In this document: positions 9,216-20,373 of the stretch, piece after piece
How the letters are laid out: each line of letters opens with the position of its first letter
How positions within the stretch are numbered: the first letter of the stretch is position 1
NCBI GenBank assembly: GCA_046327755.1
Contig: JAXLXW010000001.1
Location: 310,001-374,000 of the forward strand
DNA from: SCN-70-22 sp046327755
Lineage (GTDB): Bacteria; Gemmatimonadota; Gemmatimonadetes; Gemmatimonadales; Gemmatimonadaceae
DNA: 64,000 bases
Direction of reading: 5' to 3'
Notes under the pieces: model-generated
The model's input: the letters and a program-made list of their open reading frames with translations, nothing else
Told to the model about the DNA's origin: nothing
Databases searched by the model: none
Translations under genes and position numbers: made by a program

Positions 9216-9236
9216 TAAGGCAATCGGTGGACCAGC
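9216..9236 (-). promoter_or_regulatory. Candidate sigma54 promoter of pilA
   Basis: On the minus strand TGGTCC-N5-ATTGCC reads across 9234-9218. The GG and GC dinucleotides are exactly 10 bases apart, as the -24/-12 sigma54 consensus TGGCAC-N5-TTGC requires. It would start transcription about 65 bases before the pilA ATG. The PilS/PilR-like pair encoded upstream makes sigma54 control likely. The rest of the 380-base intergenic region (9144-9523) shows nothing else convincing; upstream activator sites should lie within about 9250-9450. Confidence 0.45.
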
Positions 9237-9523
9237 GGCGGATACTCTGTCGAAGTGCTTGATCGACAACGAGTTGGAAGATTTCTTGGACTGCCAGCAG
9301 ACCGCGAGCTCTGGAGTGTTTTGCACGCTGTCTTGCAGTCTGCCACACGTCCAACATCGTCGCGTGGCGCCCTGCGTCCGCCCTTGCCCTTCCGTGCAGT
9401 CCGTCGTGCGACCGTCCGGCAAGTCACTCGCTAGACGCTGGAAATCCAGACTTCGTAACACGCGCCGGCCAAACGACCTAAACAGCTTCAACGGCGCGCG
9501 CGACCGGTGTCGTACGTCACCAC

Positions 9524-10303
9524 TCAGAGGAGATTGAACCGCACAATGTGCCAGAAGGCGGCGACGCCGTCCTTCCAGTTGATCTTCTTCCCCTCGGCGT
9601 AGGTGCGACCGGCGTACGTGATGGGGACTTCATAGATGCGCGCCTTCACCTGGGCCAGGCGCGCCGTGATCTCCGGCTCGAAGCCGAAGCGATCGGTCGT
9701 GAGCTTCAGGGAACGCGCAACCTCGCCCCGCACCGCCTTGTAGCACGTCTCCATGTCGGTGAGGTTGAGGTTGGTGAACATGTTGCTGACGGTGGTGAGG
9801 ATGAAGTTCCCCACCGAGTGCCAGAAGTAGAGGACGCGGTGCGGCCCACCGAGGAAGCGCGACCCGAAGACGGCGTCGGCCTTGCCCTCAATGATTGGGT
9901 CGAGGAGCACCGGCCAGTCCGCGGGGTCGTATTCCAGGTCCGCATCCTGGACGATGACGATGTTCCCGGTGCTGGCCGCGAGCGCGGTCCTGATCGCCGC
10001 CCCCTTGCCGCAGTTCACCGGTTGGTGGATCAGCTTGTCGATCATCCCTTCCGCGTGCAGTCCGTCGAGGATCTCGCGCGTCCCGTCGGTCGAGCAGTCG
10101 TTGACGCAGATGATCTGCTTGCGGACCGGGACCGCATGCACCTGCTCGAGGATGAGGCGGATGGTGTTGCGCTCGTTGTAGACCGGAATGAGGACGGAGA
10201 GCACGACATCCTCGCGCGCGATCGGCGTGCGGCCGCGCATGTAGGGGGTGCTTCCTTCGATGGTGCCAGTGAACGACGGCGTGGGGATTTGCGGAAAGGT
10301 CAT
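9524..10303 (-). CDS. Family 2 glycosyltransferase (DPM1-like)
   Basis: The 259-residue GT-A fold glycosyltransferase shows SVLIPVYNERNTI (nucleotide-binding start of the fold), VNDCSTDGT, GKGAA and the metal-binding QDADLEYDP motif. This pattern is that of dolichyl/polyprenyl-phosphate sugar synthases, which load a sugar onto a lipid carrier. No C-terminal membrane segments are present, so it is the short DPM1 type. The two upstream genes encode membrane GT-C enzymes that use such lipid-linked sugars, and all overlap by 4 bases, so the three probably form one glycosylation pathway. The target (pilin or another surface protein) is inferred from position. Confidence 0.88.
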   Translation of the reverse strand: MTFPQIPTPSFTGTIEGSTPYMRGRTPIAREDVVLSVLIPVYNERNTIRLILEQVHAVPVRKQIICVNDCSTDGTREILDGLHAEGMIDKLIHQPVNCGKGAAIRTALAASTGNIVIVQDADLEYDPADWPVLLDPIIEGKADAVFGSRFLGGPHRVLYFWHSVGNFILTTVSNMFTNLNLTDMETCYKAVRGEVARSLKLTTDRFGFEPEITARLAQVKARIYEVPITYAGRTYAEGKKINWKDGVAAFWHIVRFNLL

Positions 10304-12009
10304 CGAGCAACTCGTTCGAAGATCATGACATGCGGCGTCTGCGCCGCTTCGCGAAGGACGGACGGGGTGCGCGCAGCCAGGGTGCGGGCGGTGCGCACGC
10401 CGACTTCACTGCTGATGATGAACCAGCGGGGATTGTACGCCGAGAAGATCTCGTCGACCACCGCGACGTCCTCGGCGTCCGTGAGCGGGCGCACGCGTTC
10501 GGCGGCGGTGAAGGTCGACGTGGGGACCGACTTGCGCCCTGTGTAAAGGTAGACGATGAGGTCGTCCTCGGTGGAGAGCACGTCGGACGGTGCGGTGTTT
10601 CGCGCGACCCACTCGACGGTGGGACGGGCGCGAACGCCCGCCTTCTGCTGGACCGCGATCCACCACTTCTTGCTGTAGCCGATCCCGTTGTACCACAGGT
10701 ATCCGCCGGACATTCCGAGCGCAACGATCACGACGGCCGCGCGCCAGGGCAGCGCGGCGAACTTCGGGAGGCGCAGCTTCCAGCAGGCGATGACGCCAAA
10801 CCCTGCCAGCGGGAAGAAGAGCGGCCAGATGGCCAGCAGGAAGCGGTTTGGCTCAAAGGGCCACAGCATGACGACCAACATATAGCACGCGAGGAACGCC
10901 ACCGTCACCGGGGCATTGCGCGCGTACCGTTTCGTTCCCGCGAGGAAGAAGACGAGCAGCGACACGATCGCGATCGCGCGCGGCCAGGTCGCGACGACCG
11001 GGAAGAGCATGTAGCTGACGGTCGCGTCGATGTCCTGCATGTTCTTGAGGACGGCGGCGCGGGCGAAGTCCCATCCGCCCTGCGAGTACCCCTCGACGAG
11101 CCAGGCGCCGTACGAGCCGTACTTCCCCACGAGGGGATGCGCCATCTCGCCCTGATAGGCGGAGACCCACAGCTGCCACGGGACGAGGAAGATCGCCGCC
11201 CCCATGCCTAACGCCACGATCGCCCACCAGCGGCGGCGCAGGAGGAGGACGAGCCCCGCCGCGGGAACGGCGAAGACCCCCAGCGTACGCACCATCGCGA
11301 GGAGCCCAATGAGGAGCCCCGCCAGGAAGGCGGTACGCACGTCGCCGCGTTCGGCGGCGCGCTCCGTGAGGAGGAGCGTCGGGAAGAGGAGGGCGAGGAA
11401 GAACGGTTCCGAGAGCACGACGCCCGTCACGAGGAGGACCGTGACCGAGAGCGTTCCGACAATCGCCGTGACCGACGCCTGCCAGGGGAGAAAGCCGAGC
11501 CGGCGACGGGTGAAGATCCACGTCCCGGCAGCCGCCGCCGCGAGAAAGAACGCGTTGGCGAACTTGAAGAGGACGATGTTGTCGGGGAACGATGGCCACA
11601 CCTTCCACATCGCGGCGAGGACGAGCGGGTACGCCGGCGGGTAGTGCGTGTTGTGCGGGGAGCCAGGGAGATTGATGAGGCGGAACCCCTCGCCGGTCGC
11701 CAGCGACTTGGCCAGCACCGTATAGATGGCGTCGTCCTGGAAGGCCCCGACCGGCCAGGGCGCGATGGTGAGGATCGCGACGACGAGGACGGCGGCGGTG
11801 ACGGCGAAGAGGGCGAGCCGCTCGCGCGCGACGTCCGGAGGGGGGACGGGAGACACCGCGTCGGTCGCGGAAGGGGCGGGTGCATCGGGGTCACCGATGC
11901 GGGGCCCCCCCCCGACCAACACGTTAGGCTCTGTCGTCGCGCCACGCATCATCGTTTCCTTCGGGTCTGTATCATCCGGTTGCGGCCACTGGGCGGCACT
12001 CGCGCTCAT
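10300..12009 (-). CDS. Membrane GT-C glycosyltransferase (PMT/ArnT-like)
   Basis: The polytopic protein of 569 residues has a cytoplasmic Pro-rich N-terminus (about 1-60) and then roughly 9-11 hydrophobic segments. The first extracytoplasmic loop carries FQDDAIYTVLAKSLATGEG, the acidic motif of GT39/GT83-type enzymes that move sugars from polyprenyl phosphate onto proteins or lipids outside the membrane. It is a paralogue of the next gene upstream (shared THYPP, SFP, LFKFAN). It overlaps both neighbours by 4 bases. A run of nine C (11905-11913) lies within the early coding region. Substrate is unknown. Confidence 0.82.
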   Translation of the reverse strand: MSASAAQWPQPDDTDPKETMMRGATTEPNVLVGGGPRIGDPDAPAPSATDAVSPVPPPDVARERLALFAVTAAVLVVAILTIAPWPVGAFQDDAIYTVLAKSLATGEGFRLINLPGSPHNTHYPPAYPLVLAAMWKVWPSFPDNIVLFKFANAFFLAAAAAGTWIFTRRRLGFLPWQASVTAIVGTLSVTVLLVTGVVLSEPFFLALLFPTLLLTERAAERGDVRTAFLAGLLIGLLAMVRTLGVFAVPAAGLVLLLRRRWWAIVALGMGAAIFLVPWQLWVSAYQGEMAHPLVGKYGSYGAWLVEGYSQGGWDFARAAVLKNMQDIDATVSYMLFPVVATWPRAIAIVSLLVFFLAGTKRYARNAPVTVAFLACYMLVVMLWPFEPNRFLLAIWPLFFPLAGFGVIACWKLRLPKFAALPWRAAVVIVALGMSGGYLWYNGIGYSKKWWIAVQQKAGVRARPTVEWVARNTAPSDVLSTEDDLIVYLYTGRKSVPTSTFTAAERVRPLTDAEDVAVVDEIFSAYNPRWFIISSEVGVRTARTLAARTPSVLREAAQTPHVMIFERVAR

Positions 12010-13855
12010 CGCGGGCTCCCTCCCGTGCTGGCCGCTGGTGCCGCGGAGGCGGACGTTCTCGCGGACCCTTCGGCGACCGTGGGCTTCGCATCGCCCGCCC
12101 GCACCGGCGCGAAGATGGCGCCTGACGAGAGCGCGCGCACGATGCGCACCTCGGGGGGCTTCGCCTGCACCAGCCCGCGCACTGCGTATGTCCCGTACTG
12201 CGTCGAAGCGAGCACGTAGTCGACGCGATAGGTCGACATAATCGTGCGCAGCGACTGCACCGCGAACGCAGGCGTCTGCGCCACCAGGTGCTCCTGCGGC
12301 GTGAACGCCCCGTTGGGGATTGCTCGGCGCCCGGTATAGAGGTGGATCAGGACGTCGTCGTCGGTCGCGAGGACGGCGCTGCTATCGGTGTTGGCGACGA
12401 CCCACTCGGCGAGCGGTCGCGCACGATTGGCCACCGAGCCCTGGACCACCCCCCACCAGTCGCGCGAGATGCCGAGGACGTTGTAGCCGCCGTAGCCGAC
12501 GGCGAGTGCGGCGAGCGACGCCAGGGCGAGCGGGCGCAGCACGCGCGCGGTGCCCGCGGAGCCCGCGAATCCCGCGGTACCGTCGGAATCCGCCACGGCG
12601 GCGGCTCCATCCGCGCCATTGAATGATGCGGTGCGCAACGGAATGGTTGGGTCGGCCGGGGGGCCGTCCGCCATGTTGTTCTTGGGGGGGGCCCCCCACT
12701 CCCACACCGTCACCGCCGCCATCGTGAACACCAACCCCACCAGCGGCCACACCCCCCACGTGAAGCGCGCCGGCGCAAACGGCCAGATCACCACAATCGC
12801 GAGGTAGCCGGCGAGGAAGATCGCGGTCGCCGGTGTCCGGCGCGCCAGCCCGCCCATCCCGAGGCCGAAGAAGAAGGCGAGCGCGATCGACGTCGTGTTG
12901 CGGACATACACGTTGAGCGTGTCCGTTGCGGTCGACGCCCACCCCTGCGCCACGAGACTCTTGAGGTTGGCCCACGCCACGTCGCGCAGGAAGACAGCGC
13001 CGTCGCGACGCACCGCGTCGACAAGCCATCCCAGATACGAGCCGTACTTTCCCAGGTAGATGGGCGGCACCTCCGCCGCGTGCGCCCCGACCCACAGCTG
13101 CCACGGGATCGAGAGCAGGACAGCGGTGGCGCCGAGCACGACGGCAGCACGCCACTGCCGCCGCCACGCCAGCACGAGGACCGTGGCCGGGACGACGACG
13201 ATGCCTAACGTTCGCACCAGCGCGAGCACGGCGGCCGCGGCGCCAGCCACCATCGCGTCCGACACACGGGTGCTCGCCGCAGCGCGTTCGCAGGCCAGCA
13301 ATGTCGCCGCCAGCAGGCAGAGGAACATCGGCTCCGACAGGACCATCACCGAGAGCAGCACCACCGGGGCGCAGGCGGTGAACAGCGCCACGCCGAGTGC
13401 CGCCGCCCGTGGCGAGAGCTGCAGCCAGCGCCGGGCAAAGGCGTAGTACAACGCCGCCGACCCGCCTAACCAGACCGCGTTGGCGAACTTGAACAGCGTC
13501 ACGTTCTGCGGGAACGACGGACTCACCTTCCACAGCAGCGCCAGCCACGCCGGGAAGAGCGGCGGGTAGTGCGTCGCGTTGGGCGCGCCCGGGATGTTGA
13601 GGTAGCGATACCCCTGACCCGTGGCGAGCGACTTGGCCAGCACGACGTAGATCCCGTCGTCCTGGAAGACGCCGACCGGCCAGGGCGCGATGGCGGCCAC
13701 GACCGCGCCGAATGCGGCGAGCGCCAGGAGCCACGGGATGAGCCGCCCGTACGCGCGCGACGTCGCCGCGGCCGCCGTGCCGGCAGCTGCATGCGCCGGG
13801 GAGACAACGCCCGCCACCGACGCCGGCGTGGGGTGCAACGCCATGCCGCCTCCGC

Positions 13856-13859
<4 letters not shown>
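12006..13859 (-). CDS. Membrane GT-C glycosyltransferase (PMT/ArnT-like), paralogue
   Basis: The 617-residue polytopic protein is clearly related to the adjacent 569-residue enzyme, with the FQDDGIYVVLAKSLATGQG motif in the first extracytoplasmic loop and the same order of hydrophobic helices. It differs by a low-complexity Gly/Ala/Thr insert around residues 390-440, encoded near a G8-C6 homopolymer pair (about 12684-12697). It is the first glycosyltransferase of the operon, overlapping pilR by 4 bases. Tandem duplication followed by specialisation (two successive sugars, or donor versus acceptor specificity) is plausible but unproven. Confidence 0.82.
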
Positions 13860-15309
<1,450 letters not shown>

Positions 15310-15313
<4 letters not shown>

Positions 15314-17022
15314 GATAACTCTCCCGGGTCAACCTGGGACGTGGGTAGCAGGACGGTGACGCGCGTCCCGCGCGCGTCGCTGTCGACGAAGACGAAGCCG
15401 CGGTGCGACTCGATGGCGCGATGCACCACCGACAAGCCAAGCCCGGTCCCGCCAGGCTTCGTCGTGAAGAACGGATCGAACAGGCGGTCGCGGATCTCGG
15501 ACGGAATCCCGTCCCCCTCGTCCGAGACTCGTAAGGCAACGCCCCCCTCGTCGAACGAGACACCGGCCGGCGCATCGTCCGAGGTGAGCGGGGCAATCTC
15601 GATGCGCACCGTTCCCGGACGCGTCGACGCCTGCACGGCGTTGAGCGCGAGGTTGAAGACGGCGCGATGCAGGAGGTCCTCGTCCCCTTCCACCACCAGC
15701 GGCGTGTCGGGGACGACGCATTGCACCTGCACCCCCTCGGCACGGTCCGGATGCGCGGCCGCGAGCGACGTCGCCCCGCGCACCACCGCCGACATGTCCA
15801 CCGCGCCCATGCGCGTCACGCGCACGCGGGCAAAGTCGAGGAACTCGCTCAGGAGGCGCGACAACCGGTCGGACTCCCGCACGATGAGTGACGAGAGCGA
15901 GCGCTCGTCCTCGTTGGCGCGCGGCGAACGCCCGAGCTGCTCCACCGCCGAACGGATCGACGCCAGCGGGTTCTTGATCTCGTGGGCGAGCGAGGCGCTG
16001 AGCTCGGCCACCGCCTCCAGTCGCTCGGCGCGCATGTGCAGCGTGTCGAGCCGCTTCTGGTCGGAGATGTCCTGGAAGATCACCGTCGCCGTCGCCCCCT
16101 CGCCCGGCGTTCCGTCACCACCGTTAGGCGAGGAGACCGTCGTGTTCAACCCGATGGGAAACGAACGAGTCCCGGTGGAGACCGTCCCCTCGGCGCGCGT
16201 GGTGCGCACCCCGTCGCGCGCCGCGCGCTCGATGGCGCGGGCGAGCACGGGCGAGACCGGTTCGATGAGCGCGAGCGCCGGACGCCCCACCTGCGATTCG
16301 AGCGACAGGCCGAGGAGCGCCTCCGCGGCCGGATTGGCGTAGAGCAGCGTCCCGCGCGCGTCGATCGTCACGATCCCGCTGCGGATGTTGCGCAGGATGT
16401 CGCTCGCCTCGAGCCGCACCTTCACCAGCTCGGCGGCCAACTCCTCCGTGCCGGCGCGCGCCTCGCGCAACCGCGCCGAGATGTACCAGGAGGAGAGCGC
16501 AACCAGCGCGAAGACCAGGAGCTGGAGGAGGAGCGCGGCGTTGATCGGCGCGCGCGTGAGGAGGATGACGTCGCCGAAGTAGAGGACGCAGGCCAGCGCC
16601 GCCGTGAGGAAGGCCCCCGACGTGGTCAGGAGGACGGCCGCGAGGGCGATGACGAGGATGTAGAGCGCGGCGAACTGCGACGTGCCGCCCCCCGTGATGT
16701 GCACGATCCCCGTCACCAGGGCGAGATCGAAGACCGCCTGGACGGAGAGGAAGGTCGCGCCGGGGAGCGCGTCGCGATCCTCGCTGAACAGCGCCGACCC
16801 CGCGGTGAAGACCATCGCCACCGTGATCAGCAGCGACGCCATGAGCGTGTCGCCACGATCGGCGTCGCTCCACGCGAAGACCGCCGCGAGGTAGATCGCC
16901 GCCGTCGTGATGAGGCGCCCCACATATATGAAGCGCAGCAGACGACGCGGTTCGAACAGCGCTCGGGCTTCGGGGTTGATCGGGTTCACGCGGGGCGTCG
17001 GGTGTATCCTTGCATCCTGCAA
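15310..17022 (-). CDS. pilS: PilS-like membrane PAS histidine kinase
   Basis: Sensor kinase of about 570 residues with six predicted membrane helices (about 30-205), a PAS domain (about 215-330, YANPAAEALLGLS), a HisKA domain with phospho-acceptor His in LAHEIKNPLASI, and a HATPase domain with DEGDGIP and GTGLGLSVVHR. This arrangement matches PilS. The open frame begins with TTG at 17022; a GTG at 16989 (12 codons shorter less one) is an equally good start, and neither has a Shine-Dalgarno. It heads the operon pilS-pilR-glycosyltransferases. Confidence 0.87.
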
Positions 17023-17305
17023 CGAACCGGATGCGGGGAATGGGGTGGCAAAGTGCCACTCTCAGGACGACTGGCCGCGGAACGCGTTTCCCCGCATGGC
17101 GTTGAGGCTGTAGCGAAATGCGGGGACCGGGTTAGGCTTGATCGAGGGAGCCCCCGATGACTCGCCCACCTCCCGTGCCCGACGCCCCCCCCGCCCCGTG
17201 CCCGTCCGCCCCGCGCATTCACCGACGTCAGGCGCCCATCCAACGCCGGCCAGCCCCTGCCCGGGGGGCGAGCGCGGGGGGGGCGCGCGCGGGGGAGGCG
17301 CGCCC

Positions 17306-18112
17306 TTGGGTCGACGGCGGCGCAACGTCGGCGTGGTAGCCGTCGCCCTCCTCGCGACGTTGGTCGGCGGGGCCGCGTGCGGCTCCTCAAAGGCGGCCCC
17401 CGCCGCCCGCACCGTCCCCGACTCGCAGTGGACCGCCTTTGCCCGCGGGCTCCCAGCCGACTCGTTCCCCCCGCCCAGCCGGCGCTTCTCGGACATCGTC
17501 GCCCCGCGCTGGACCGACGAGACGACCCGCGACGCAACCAACGAAGCCGAGACCGTGATGAATGCGCTCGGCGTCCGGGCAGGGATGCGTGTCGCCGACG
17601 TGGGGGCGGGGGACGGCTACTACGTGATCCGGCTCGCAGATCGCGTTGGCCCTTCGGGGCGCGTCTTCGGCCAGGACATCATGCCCGACTACCTCGCGCT
17701 CCTCGCCAAGCGGGTGAAGGACGAGAAGCTCGGGAACGTGACGGTGGTCCGCGGCGACGCGCACGACCCGCGCCTCCCGCGCGACGCGGCGGATCGGGTG
17801 GACGCGGTCACGATGATCCACATGTATCACGAGGTGACCGACCCGTACGCCCTGCTCTGGAACCTCGCACACTCGCTCAAGCCCGGGGCGCTGGTCGGGA
17901 TCCTCGACATGACCTTCCCGACGGATCGCCACGGGACGCCCCCCTGGCTCCTCGAGTGCGAGCTCGGGGTCGTTGGATATCGACAAGTGCGCCAGCAGGA
18001 GACGGGAGCCGACGAGTACCTCGCGATCTTCCGCGCCCCGGCCGCCGACTCGCTCCGTTCCCCCGCCGCCATCCGCGAGGCCGTGCGCGGCGGCGCGTGC
18101 CAGCAGCGTTAG
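17306..18112 (+). CDS. SAM methyltransferase-like protein with lipoprotein signal
   Basis: The C-terminal 200 residues form a class I methyltransferase fold: VADVGAGDGYYVIRLAD (motif I), the acidic end of strand 2 at GQDI, and VDAVTMIHMYHEV. A TTG at 17306 is chosen because GGGAGG lies 7 bases upstream and the product then starts with Arg-rich residues, a hydrophobic helix and a lipobox (GGAAC). The frame runs back to 17138 but reads as Pro/Arg/Gly-rich non-coding sequence. Export of a SAM-dependent enzyme would be odd, because SAM is cytosolic; such Cys-anchored members do occur in annotations of environmental bacteria. Substrate unknown. Confidence 0.75.
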   Translation: MGRRRRNVGVVAVALLATLVGGAACGSSKAAPAARTVPDSQWTAFARGLPADSFPPPSRRFSDIVAPRWTDETTRDATNEAETVMNALGVRAGMRVADVGAGDGYYVIRLADRVGPSGRVFGQDIMPDYLALLAKRVKDEKLGNVTVVRGDAHDPRLPRDAADRVDAVTMIHMYHEVTDPYALLWNLAHSLKPGALVGILDMTFPTDRHGTPPWLLECELGVVGYRQVRQQETGADEYLAIFRAPAADSLRSPAAIREAVRGGACQQR

Positions 18113-18151
18113 GCGCGACGCACACCCCCCTCTCGACCCCCCGCTCGCCTC

Positions 18152-19486
18152 GTGGACGTCGCCTCCGTGGAACCGCTGTCGCTTTCGTCGCTGGGAAGCC
18201 GCCTCGCGGCGGTGCTCGTGCTCGTGCTGCTCAACGGCTTCTTCGTCATGGCGGAGTTTGCGTTGGTCGGCGCACGCCGCTCGAAGCTCGCGGCGATGGC
18301 CGAGGCCGGCGACCGTGGCGCTCGTCGCGCACAACGCGCGGTCGCCGACCTCGATCGCTACATCTCGGGGACGCAGCTCGGCATCACGCTGGCGTCGCTG
18401 GCGTTGGGGTGGATTGGCGAACCGGCGTTGGCGATCGTCGTCGATCGTGTCCTCGCGCAGTTCGGCATCGACGTGCCGGCAGGGATGGCGCACACCGCAG
18501 CCGGGACGATCACCGCCTTCCTCATCATCACCTTCCTGCACATCGTGCTTGGCGAGCTGGCCCCCAAGTCGGTGGCGCTGGTGATGCCCGAACGGATCAG
18601 CGGCATGGTCGCACTCCCGCTGATGGCCTTCTCGAAGGTGATGTCGCCGTTCATCTGGCTGCTCAACGGCGCGGCCAACGCGCTGCTGCGGCTCGGCGGC
18701 ATTCGCCCGATGTCCGAGGCGCACCACGCCCATTCGCCGGAGGAGATTCGCCTCCTCGTGATGCAGGCGCGCGGCGCTGGCACACTGAACGAGGCCGACT
18801 CCGCCATGCTCGCGGGAATCTTCGACTTCTCGGCCAAGCACGTGCGCGACGTGATGCGCCCCCGAACCGAGATCGTCGCCCTCTCGCTCGAGGCGAGCGA
18901 ACGCGAGGTGCGCGAGGTGGTGAAGCGCGAGCGCTACTCGCGCTTTCCCGTCTACGATGAGTCGCTGGACGACATCGTCGGCGTCTTTCTCTCCAAGGAC
19001 TTGTGGCTGCGCGACGAGTCGCGCCCGTTCGTCCTCCGCGAGCTCCTCCGCGACCCGCTCCTCGTCCCCGCCTCGCGCTCGGCGGAGCGCGTGCTCGACG
19101 ACCTGCGCCGCACGCGCGCCCAGATGGCCGTCGTCCTCGACGAGTTTGGGGGGACGGCCGGGATCGTCACCATGGAAGACCTCATCGAGGAAGTTGTCGG
19201 TGACATCGCCGACGAATACGACATGGCGTCGCGCGACGCCGTGGAGGTGGATGGCATCCTGGAACTCGCCGGGACGCTCTCCCTGGTCGATGTGCGATCC
19301 GACCACCGGATTCCGATCCCCGAGGGGGAGTGGTCGACGCTCGGCGGGTACGTCTTTGCGCGGCTGGGGCGCATTCCGGTGCTGGGCGACCGGGCGGCGT
19401 ATCCCGGCGGTGAACTCGAGGTGATCGCCATGGACAAGCGACGCGTTGCCGCTGTTCGCGTGCATCGCACGCCGCCTGGGCGATAG
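18152..19486 (+). CDS. CorC/HlyC-family CNNM-CBS membrane protein
   Basis: The 444-residue protein has an N-terminal CNNM (DUF21) membrane domain (about 1-195, with LNGFFVMAEFALVGARRSKL), a CBS pair (about 215-335, with MRPRTEIVALSLE and VVLDEFGGTAGIVTMEDLIEE) and a C-terminal CorC_HlyC domain (about 350-430). Family members are linked to magnesium or cobalt efflux; older haemolysin names are historical. The start is a GTG at 18152. It ends 8 bases before arfB and probably shares a transcript with it. Confidence 0.9.
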   Translation: MDVASVEPLSLSSLGSRLAAVLVLVLLNGFFVMAEFALVGARRSKLAAMAEAGDRGARRAQRAVADLDRYISGTQLGITLASLALGWIGEPALAIVVDRVLAQFGIDVPAGMAHTAAGTITAFLIITFLHIVLGELAPKSVALVMPERISGMVALPLMAFSKVMSPFIWLLNGAANALLRLGGIRPMSEAHHAHSPEEIRLLVMQARGAGTLNEADSAMLAGIFDFSAKHVRDVMRPRTEIVALSLEASEREVREVVKRERYSRFPVYDESLDDIVGVFLSKDLWLRDESRPFVLRELLRDPLLVPASRSAERVLDDLRRTRAQMAVVLDEFGGTAGIVTMEDLIEEVVGDIADEYDMASRDAVEVDGILELAGTLSLVDVRSDHRIPIPEGEWSTLGGYVFARLGRIPVLGDRAAYPGGELEVIAMDKRRVAAVRVHRTPPGR

Positions 19487-19494
19487 GAGCCGCG

Positions 19495-19974
19495 ATGCCT
19501 CTCCGCCGCCCCCCTCACCACGCGCCGCGCCCCGACGACGACGCCCCCGATGGCGACCTGGTCGTCGACGCGCTGCACGTCATCCCTCGCCGCGAACTGA
19601 CGGCACGTGCCTCGCGCGCCGGCGGCGCCGGCGGGCAGCACGTGAACACCTCGTCGACCCGCGTCGAGGTGCTGTGGAACCCGGCCACGTCGCGCGCGCT
19701 CAGCGACGAGGAGCGCGCACGCGTGATCGAGAAGCTCAGCGGGCGCCTCGATGCCGACGGGCGTGTGCGCGTGGTGGCCAGCGACACGCGCAGCCAGCGC
19801 CAGAACCGCGAACTCGCGGAGACGCGGCTCGCCGAACTCGTCAGGCGGGCGCTGCACGTTCCGCGCAAGCGGAAGGCGACGCGGCCGACGCGCGCGTCGC
19901 AGGAACGGCGGCTGGACGCCAAGCGGCGATCGTCGGAGAAGAAGTCCGGCCGGCGGTCGCGCGACTGGGACTAG
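19495..19974 (+). CDS. arfB: Peptidyl-tRNA hydrolase ArfB (ribosome rescue)
   Basis: A 159-residue release-factor-like hydrolase that frees stalled ribosomes. The catalytic GGQ is in RAGGAGGQHVNTSSTRVEV, the conserved ArfB/YaeJ context, and the C-terminal tail is basic (RKRKATRPTRASQERR, then KKSGRR), as needed to probe the empty mRNA channel. No stop-codon recognition domain is present. An N-terminal Asp/Pro-rich extension of about 20 residues precedes the core. Confidence 0.92.
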   Translation: MPLRRPPHHAPRPDDDAPDGDLVVDALHVIPRRELTARASRAGGAGGQHVNTSSTRVEVLWNPATSRALSDEERARVIEKLSGRLDADGRVRVVASDTRSQRQNRELAETRLAELVRRALHVPRKRKATRPTRASQERRLDAKRRSSEKKSGRRSRDWD

Positions 19975-20073
19975 CCGTCCACAGCGTGATCTTTGCTTGA
20001 CGCCGCCTCCTGCAGACGGCTATTTGGGGGTCCCCGCCGTCTCCGTGTCTCCCCTCGCCATACGGAGGTCCCC

Positions 20074-20373
20074 ATGTTCCTCATCCGCGACATCATGTAC
20101 TGCCACCCCGGCAAGGCGCGCGCGATGGTCGACAAGTTCCGGGCGCTGGCCCAACTGTCCGAGAAGATGGGGATGGGGAAGATGCGCGTGATGACCGACG
20201 TCAGCGCCGAGCGGTACTGGACGGTGGTCTCCGAGATGGAGGTCGCGTCGCTCGAGGAGTACACCGTACAATCGCGCCGCTCGATGGAACTGCCGGAGTT
20301 CCAGCAGGCCATGAAGGGATACCACGACCTGGTCACGGCGGGACGGCGCGAGATCTACATGCTGGAAACCTGA
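20074..20373 (+). CDS. Dimeric alpha-beta barrel (ABM/NIPSNAP-like) protein
   Basis: A 99-residue protein, MFLIRDIMYCHPGKARAMVD at its start, resembles small dimeric alpha-beta barrel monooxygenase or NIPSNAP-like proteins: a first strand with the Cys-His-Pro-Gly turn, a helix, central strands (WTVVSEMEVASLEEY) and a final helix. The ATG at 20074 is supported by GGAGG 5 bases upstream. It converges with the MocR gene and overlaps it by 19 bases at the 3' ends. Function is unknown. Confidence 0.7.
   Translation: MFLIRDIMYCHPGKARAMVDKFRALAQLSEKMGMGKMRVMTDVSAERYWTVVSEMEVASLEEYTVQSRRSMELPEFQQAMKGYHDLVTAGRREIYMLET

Noticed and set aside
16950..16975. GGTTCGAA-type tRNA T-loop look-alike
   Set aside because: Lies within the kinase gene, with no acceptor or anticodon stem around it. 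No tRNA found in the window.
17138..17305. Upstream extension of the methyltransferase gene
   Set aside because: Pro/Arg/Gly-rich, lacks coding character; a TTG with good GGGAGG spacing at 17306 fits the signal peptide better.
17387..19465. 692-codon minus-strand frame opposite the methyltransferase and CorC genes
   Set aside because: Antisense to two recognisable genes; product is His/Arg/Asp-rich with no domain.
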